From Stappia sediminis (GTDB lineage: Bacteria > Pseudomonadota > Alphaproteobacteria > Rhizobiales > Stappiaceae), in assembly GCF_009826895.1 (NCBI RefSeq), contig NZ_WUMV01000003.1, positions 637,501-701,500 on the forward strand: DNA of 64,000 nucleotides, in the 5' to 3' direction. The position numbers and the translations under genes are program-made. Positions 60,631 through 64,000 of this stretch are shown here, piece after piece (position 1 is the first letter of the stretch; every line of letters begins with the position of its first letter). The notes beneath the pieces are model-generated. The model made no database searches. It saw only the letters and a program-made list of their open reading frames with translations, and had not been told where the DNA came from.

Positions 60631-62034
60631 TCAGCGCGCGAGACCGGGAAAGAGGAACATCCTGTCGGAGTTGAAATCGAAGTCCGGATCTTCCCAGGCG
60701 ATCATCTTGCCCGGATTGAGCAACCCCTTGGGATCCGCTTCCTTCTTGAAGGCGAGCTGGACGGCGTCGGTCTGCTTCATGCCGCCTTCCTCGAGCGTGT
60801 AACGATGGGGATTGAAGATCGGGCAGCCGTTTTCCTCATGAATGCGCATTATCTCCTCAAGCCTGTCGTCGCTCGTGTAGCGCACGATCGGCAGGCCGAA
60901 GCAGGTGATCTTTCCGTCGAAACGCACGAATTCCAGATGGCCGGGCACTTCGTCGCCGAAGAGCCGCGTCAGCTTCGCGACCTTTTCCACGTGATCGGGG
61001 AAGGGATACAGCACCTGAAGATAGGTGATTGAGGGGTCGACGCGAAGGCCTCTCAGGGTCGTGTGGTTCCAGGCCAGCTCATAGACCGGCGGCAGGCCTT
61101 TCATTTCCTCCTCCGTCGCTGTGTCGCTGCGGAAGACGACGGAACCTTTCCCGAACTGCTCTGTAAACGCCATGAACGCATCCATGGCGAAGGAAGCCAC
61201 CATGAAGAGGCAGACCGACTGGTCCTTCTTCAGGTACTTCTGGTGCCTCAGGAAATATTCGTACGGCACGGGGCCTGCGACCGCTGCAATCTCCTTCGTC
61301 AGGATACCGTCCTGATTTCCCATGGCGTCGGCATAGTGAACTGCGTCGATGAAGCCGTTGAAGGCGACAAGTACGTCGACCCAGTCATAGGCGGCCGCGA
61401 GCGGCACCTCGACTTCGGTAATGATCCCGTTGGTGCCATAGGCGTGACTGACCTTTTGCAGGTCCGTGCCCGTGAGATGGAGTATGCGTGGCTCCTCCTC
61501 CATCGTGACCACGCGCAAGGAGATGATATTGCCCAAATCGCGCAAGCCCCCCCAGTTGATCGAGCCGACGCCGCCGGAGCCGCCGGCGATGAAGCCGCCG
61601 ATGGTCGCCGTACGGTAGGTCGACGGATGCATCCTGAGTTCCTGGCCGGTCGCGCGCGTTTCCTCGTCGATCGCGGCCATGATCGCGCCGGCCTGGACCC
61701 GCACGGAACCGGTCTTGATCTCCAGAACCTTGTTGAGCTTCGCAAGATTGAGGACGAGCCCTCCGGCAAGCGGCATCGCCTGGCCGTAATTGCCCGTGCC
61801 CGCACCCCGGGTGGTGATCGGCACGTCATGCTCGTAGCAGGCCTTCACGATCCGCAGGATATCGTCCTCGCTCGATGGCGTTACGACAAGGTCGCCGGCA
61901 ACATCGTCGAGCTGGCGTTTGAGAACCGGCGAATACCAGAAGAAATCGCGGCTCTTCTGTTTGACGATCTGAGGATTGTCCTCGACTTCCAGGCCTTCGA
62001 GATCCATTTTCAGCGCATCGAGATCCATAGTCAT
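60631..62034 (-). CDS. FAD-binding oxidase (GlcD/PCMH type)
   Basis: FAD oxidoreductase of 467 residues with the p-cresol methylhydroxylase-type FAD domain. Blocks are VVTPSSEDDILRIVKACYEH, the flavin loop TRGAGTGNYGQAMPLAGGLV, and TATIGGFIAGGSGGVGSINW. The C-terminal cap ends in PKGLLNPGKMIAW. The nearest well-known relatives are glycolate oxidase GlcD and D-lactate dehydrogenases, but the gene is coupled (ATGA) to a cytosine-deaminase-like hydrolase, so its substrate is likely a ring-derived or N-containing acid (inferred). It is the middle gene of the right-end operon. Confidence 0.85.
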   Translation of the reverse strand: MTMDLDALKMDLEGLEVEDNPQIVKQKSRDFFWYSPVLKRQLDDVAGDLVVTPSSEDDILRIVKACYEHDVPITTRGAGTGNYGQAMPLAGGLVLNLAKLNKVLEIKTGSVRVQAGAIMAAIDEETRATGQELRMHPSTYRTATIGGFIAGGSGGVGSINWGGLRDLGNIISLRVVTMEEEPRILHLTGTDLQKVSHAYGTNGIITEVEVPLAAAYDWVDVLVAFNGFIDAVHYADAMGNQDGILTKEIAAVAGPVPYEYFLRHQKYLKKDQSVCLFMVASFAMDAFMAFTEQFGKGSVVFRSDTATEEEMKGLPPVYELAWNHTTLRGLRVDPSITYLQVLYPFPDHVEKVAKLTRLFGDEVPGHLEFVRFDGKITCFGLPIVRYTSDDRLEEIMRIHEENGCPIFNPHRYTLEEGGMKQTDAVQLAFKKEADPKGLLNPGKMIAWEDPDFDFNSDRMFLFPGLAR

Positions 62035-63341
62035 TCGCTCCCCATGAGATCGTCGAGTTCGCGGTAGTCCGGAAGCTTGCGGTCGATCTTCCGTCCGCCG
62101 CGCAGGACGATGCGGTCCCCGCTCGGGCGGGCAAGCAGTTCGTTCCAGTCGCGCGTGCGCAAGACCAGTATATCCGCGTGTTGCCCGACGTCGATGCGGC
62201 CGAATACGGAGCGGCCGAGAAGATCCGCGGGCGTTGCGGTCACCGTCCTTATCCAGTCATCGACCGGATGGTCGAGGTGGAGGATGCGTGTCGCCTGCGC
62301 GAAGACTTCCAACATGTCGAGATCGCCGTAGGCATAGAAGGGATCTCGGGTATTGTCGGAGGCAACGCTAACGGGAATGCCTCGCGCCTTCATCTCGTGC
62401 AGGAGTGTCACACCGCGCCGGCGCGGCGTGCGGCCTTGAAGGCGGTCCTGAAGATAGAGATTGCACATCGGCAGGGAGACGATGCCGATCCCGGCCCTCG
62501 CGACAAGATCGAGCGTGCGGTCGACTTCTCCCGGCGTTTGGGCGGAAAGCGAGCAGCAGTGCCCGCAAACGATCCTTCCCTCGAAGCGATGGTCGAGCGC
62601 TTTTTGAGCGATGAGCGATAGGGATGCTGCTTGCGGATCCAGCGTTTCATCGACATGAAAATCGAGGTCGAGACCATGGCGGCTCGCCGTCCTGAAGACC
62701 TTGTCGAGCGCGGCATCCAGCGCGTCGATCATATAGGTGACGGCACCAAGAGTTCCGCCGGCCTGTTTCACCCGCTTCGCGATCCTGTCGAGAAACGTGC
62801 CCTCGAACACCGCCTCTATGCCGAACAGGGCAACGGCCTGAAGCTCGATGCGGCCGCGCCATTCCTCGCGCGTTTCCTGAAAAACGGGCCAGGAAATCTC
62901 GTCCTGCGGCGGGATCGAGTCGAGATGGGTGCGGATGAGCGCGGTACCGTGCGCGTAGGCGGATCGCAGGCCGAAGTCCATCCGCCTGCGGACATCTTCG
63001 GCGTTCCAGCGCGCGGTGCGGTCGGTTGTCGTGGCCTCAAGGGCGCCAGTGAACGTCCCGTCCGGATTGGGCGCGCGCTTCCAGATATAGCCCTTGTCGA
63101 GGTGGGTGTGCATGTCGACAAGCATAGGCAGGACAAGGCCGCCATCGGCATCGACAACCTTCAGGCCGTCCGGCGTTGCTTCGCCCGAGGGAGAGATCGC
63201 GGCGATCTTCCCGCCTTCGATCCTGATGTTCGCGCGTGAAAGGCCTTGCGCATCCGTCGCAAGGGACGCCGCGGTGAGGCAGGCGGGCATGGAGGCATTT
63301 GCAATGACGAAGGGCTGATCGGGGATATCAAGGAAACTCAC
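62031..63341 (-). CDS. Amidohydrolase, cytosine deaminase-like
   Basis: Metal-dependent amidohydrolase of 436 residues. Metal ligands are expected in VDMHTHLDKGYIW (HxH), FHVDETLDP (His), VCGHCCSLSAQ (His) and SVASDNTRDPFY (Asp). The SDNTRDPF block and length match CodA-type cytosine deaminases. The cytosine deaminase His-Gln and Glu positions are broadly conserved, but other N-heterocycles are possible. It is translationally coupled to the FAD oxidase and follows the ABC permease by four bases, so substrate uptake, deamination and oxidation are probably consecutive. Confidence 0.83.
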   Translation of the reverse strand: MSFLDIPDQPFVIANASMPACLTAASLATDAQGLSRANIRIEGGKIAAISPSGEATPDGLKVVDADGGLVLPMLVDMHTHLDKGYIWKRAPNPDGTFTGALEATTTDRTARWNAEDVRRRMDFGLRSAYAHGTALIRTHLDSIPPQDEISWPVFQETREEWRGRIELQAVALFGIEAVFEGTFLDRIAKRVKQAGGTLGAVTYMIDALDAALDKVFRTASRHGLDLDFHVDETLDPQAASLSLIAQKALDHRFEGRIVCGHCCSLSAQTPGEVDRTLDLVARAGIGIVSLPMCNLYLQDRLQGRTPRRRGVTLLHEMKARGIPVSVASDNTRDPFYAYGDLDMLEVFAQATRILHLDHPVDDWIRTVTATPADLLGRSVFGRIDVGQHADILVLRTRDWNELLARPSGDRIVLRGGRKIDRKLPDYRELDDLMGSE

Positions 63342-63345
63342 GGCC

Positions 63346-64000
63346 TCACACCTCCCGTTTCAGCGCGCTCTCGTGCCATTTGCGAAGGAGCATGTGCGAG
63401 ATGAAGCTTGTCGCCGCGAAAATCAGCACGCCCGTGATCGATAGCAGGAAGAGGGCGGCGAAGAGCCTTGGAATATTGAGCCGGAACTGGGATTCGATCA
63501 GCCGGAAGGCGAGACCAGAACCCGCACCTGCCGAACCCGCGGCGAATTCCGCGACCACGGCGGCGATCAGCGCAAGCCCGCCCGCAATGCGAAGGCCCGC
63601 CAGGAAATATGGCAATGCGTTCGGCAGCTTCAGGAAAATCAGCGTCTGCCAGCGGTTTGCGCCATAGAGCTTGAAGAGATCGAGCAGGTTGTGGTCGGTC
63701 GATTTCAGCCCCTGTGTCGTGTTTGAAAGCACGGGGAAGAAGGCGACGATCCAGGCGCAGATCAAAAGAGCGGCTTGCGTGGTCGGCACATAGATCAGGA
63801 TAAGCGGCGCGATCGCCACGATCGGTGTGACTTGCAGGATCACGGCATAGGGGTAGAGCGCAAGTTCGGCGATCTTCGATTCCGCGATCAGAACCGCCAG
63901 TGCGACGCCGCCCAAAAGCGCGAGAATGAGCGCCAGAAAGGTGATCTTGAGAGTGACCAGAAGTGCGGGCCCCAAAATGCCCCAGTCCGAGACAAGCGCA
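63346..64000 (-). CDS. ABC transporter permease, SsuC/TauC-ThiX type (5' end beyond window)
   Basis: Binding-protein-dependent permease; 209 residues are visible from an internal TTG, and the frame stays open to base 64000, so the start is outside. The EAA-type loop is LLDLFKLYGANRWQTLIFLK, with PNALPYFLAGLRIAGGLALI following. These are features of the sulfonate/nitrate/pyrimidine-precursor permease family. It probably belongs to an ABC system delivering the substrate of the amidohydrolase downstream. The ATPase and binding protein must lie further right. Confidence 0.85.
   Translation of the reverse strand, partial: ALVSDWGILGPALLVTLKITFLALILALLGGVALAVLIAESKIAELALYPYAVILQVTPIVAIAPLILIYVPTTQAALLICAWIVAFFPVLSNTTQGLKSTDHNLLDLFKLYGANRWQTLIFLKLPNALPYFLAGLRIAGGLALIAAVVAEFAAGSAGAGSGLAFRLIESQFRLNIPRLFAALFLLSITGVLIFAATSFISHMLLRKWHESALKREV

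Noticed and set aside
1-64000. tRNA, rRNA, CRISPR array, insertion sequence or prophage
   Set aside because: I looked for T-loop motifs, regularly spaced repeats, transposase or integrase motifs and phage genes on both strands and saw none I could support. A tool search could still find a short RNA gene.

Overview
The window is a gene-dense, GC-rich stretch of chromosome from an alphaproteobacterium, most likely of the order Hyphomicrobiales (Rhizobiales). The evidence is an FMN-riboswitch-linked type II lumazine synthase, a bioMNY-type biotin transporter, single-domain sugar ABC ATPases, a CyaC-type redox adenylate cyclase, DctB/DctD, TRAP and Dpp transporters, and short intergenic repeats beginning TAGAGCGCTTTCC. 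I cannot name the genus. I found no rRNA, tRNA, insertion sequence, prophage, CRISPR array or plasmid function. It reads as core and accessory metabolism and transport.

Layout. 1-3503: end of a biotin ECF transporter operon (bioN, bioY) with a coupled acyl-CoA ligase and an unusual thiolase. 3819-5345: secreted M20 peptidase, followed by a decayed fragment of a GFA gene. 5524-6290: ribH2 behind an FMN riboswitch (minus strand). 6449-7418: intact GFA gene and a GNAT. 7537-11869: minus-strand operon of a ROK regulator, a di-haem oxidoreductase and a CRTAC1/FG-GAP protein, divergent from a D-xylose-type ABC transporter (xylF-xylH-xylG, 12117-15561). 15690-19714: trehalose synthesis genes otsB and otsA flanking a GH15 glucosidase. 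19763-24347: hppD, an Lrp regulator, an SCP2 protein, a PEP-mutase-like enzyme, a GNAT and a D-erythronate dehydrogenase. 24373-30614: dctD, dctB, modC, modB, modA and modE. 30625-36535: GMC oxidoreductase, aldonate-type dehydratase and copA. 36673-39038: two divergent citrate synthase paralogues, one fused to a helix-turn-helix. 39100-42274: TRAP transporter behind a sigma-54 promoter. 42554-49543: dppABCDF and an M20 deacylase. 49606-51342: cyaC. 51495-56307: ArsC-like protein, serA, a hydroxyacid dehydrogenase, a LacI regulator and an EamA transporter. 56412-59813: di-haem cytochrome c, chrB, chrA and a MarR regulator. 60047-64000: a flavodoxin-fold oxidoreductase, an FAD oxidase, a cytosine-deaminase-like hydrolase and an ABC permease running off the right edge.

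How the parts may work together. The DctB/DctD pair probably drives the unlinked TRAP operon, which has a textbook sigma-54 promoter and a perfect 11-bp-arm palindrome upstream. The ROK regulator probably controls the xylose transporter and the di-haem/CRTAC1 pair translated with it. The xylose transporter, the IlvD/Edd dehydratase and the GMC dehydrogenase suggest oxidative sugar-acid catabolism, but no complete pathway lies here. The most promising undescribed units are the di-haem oxidoreductase/CRTAC1 pair, the HTH-fused citrate synthase with an altered catalytic histidine, and the deaminase/FAD-oxidase/ABC operon at the right end.
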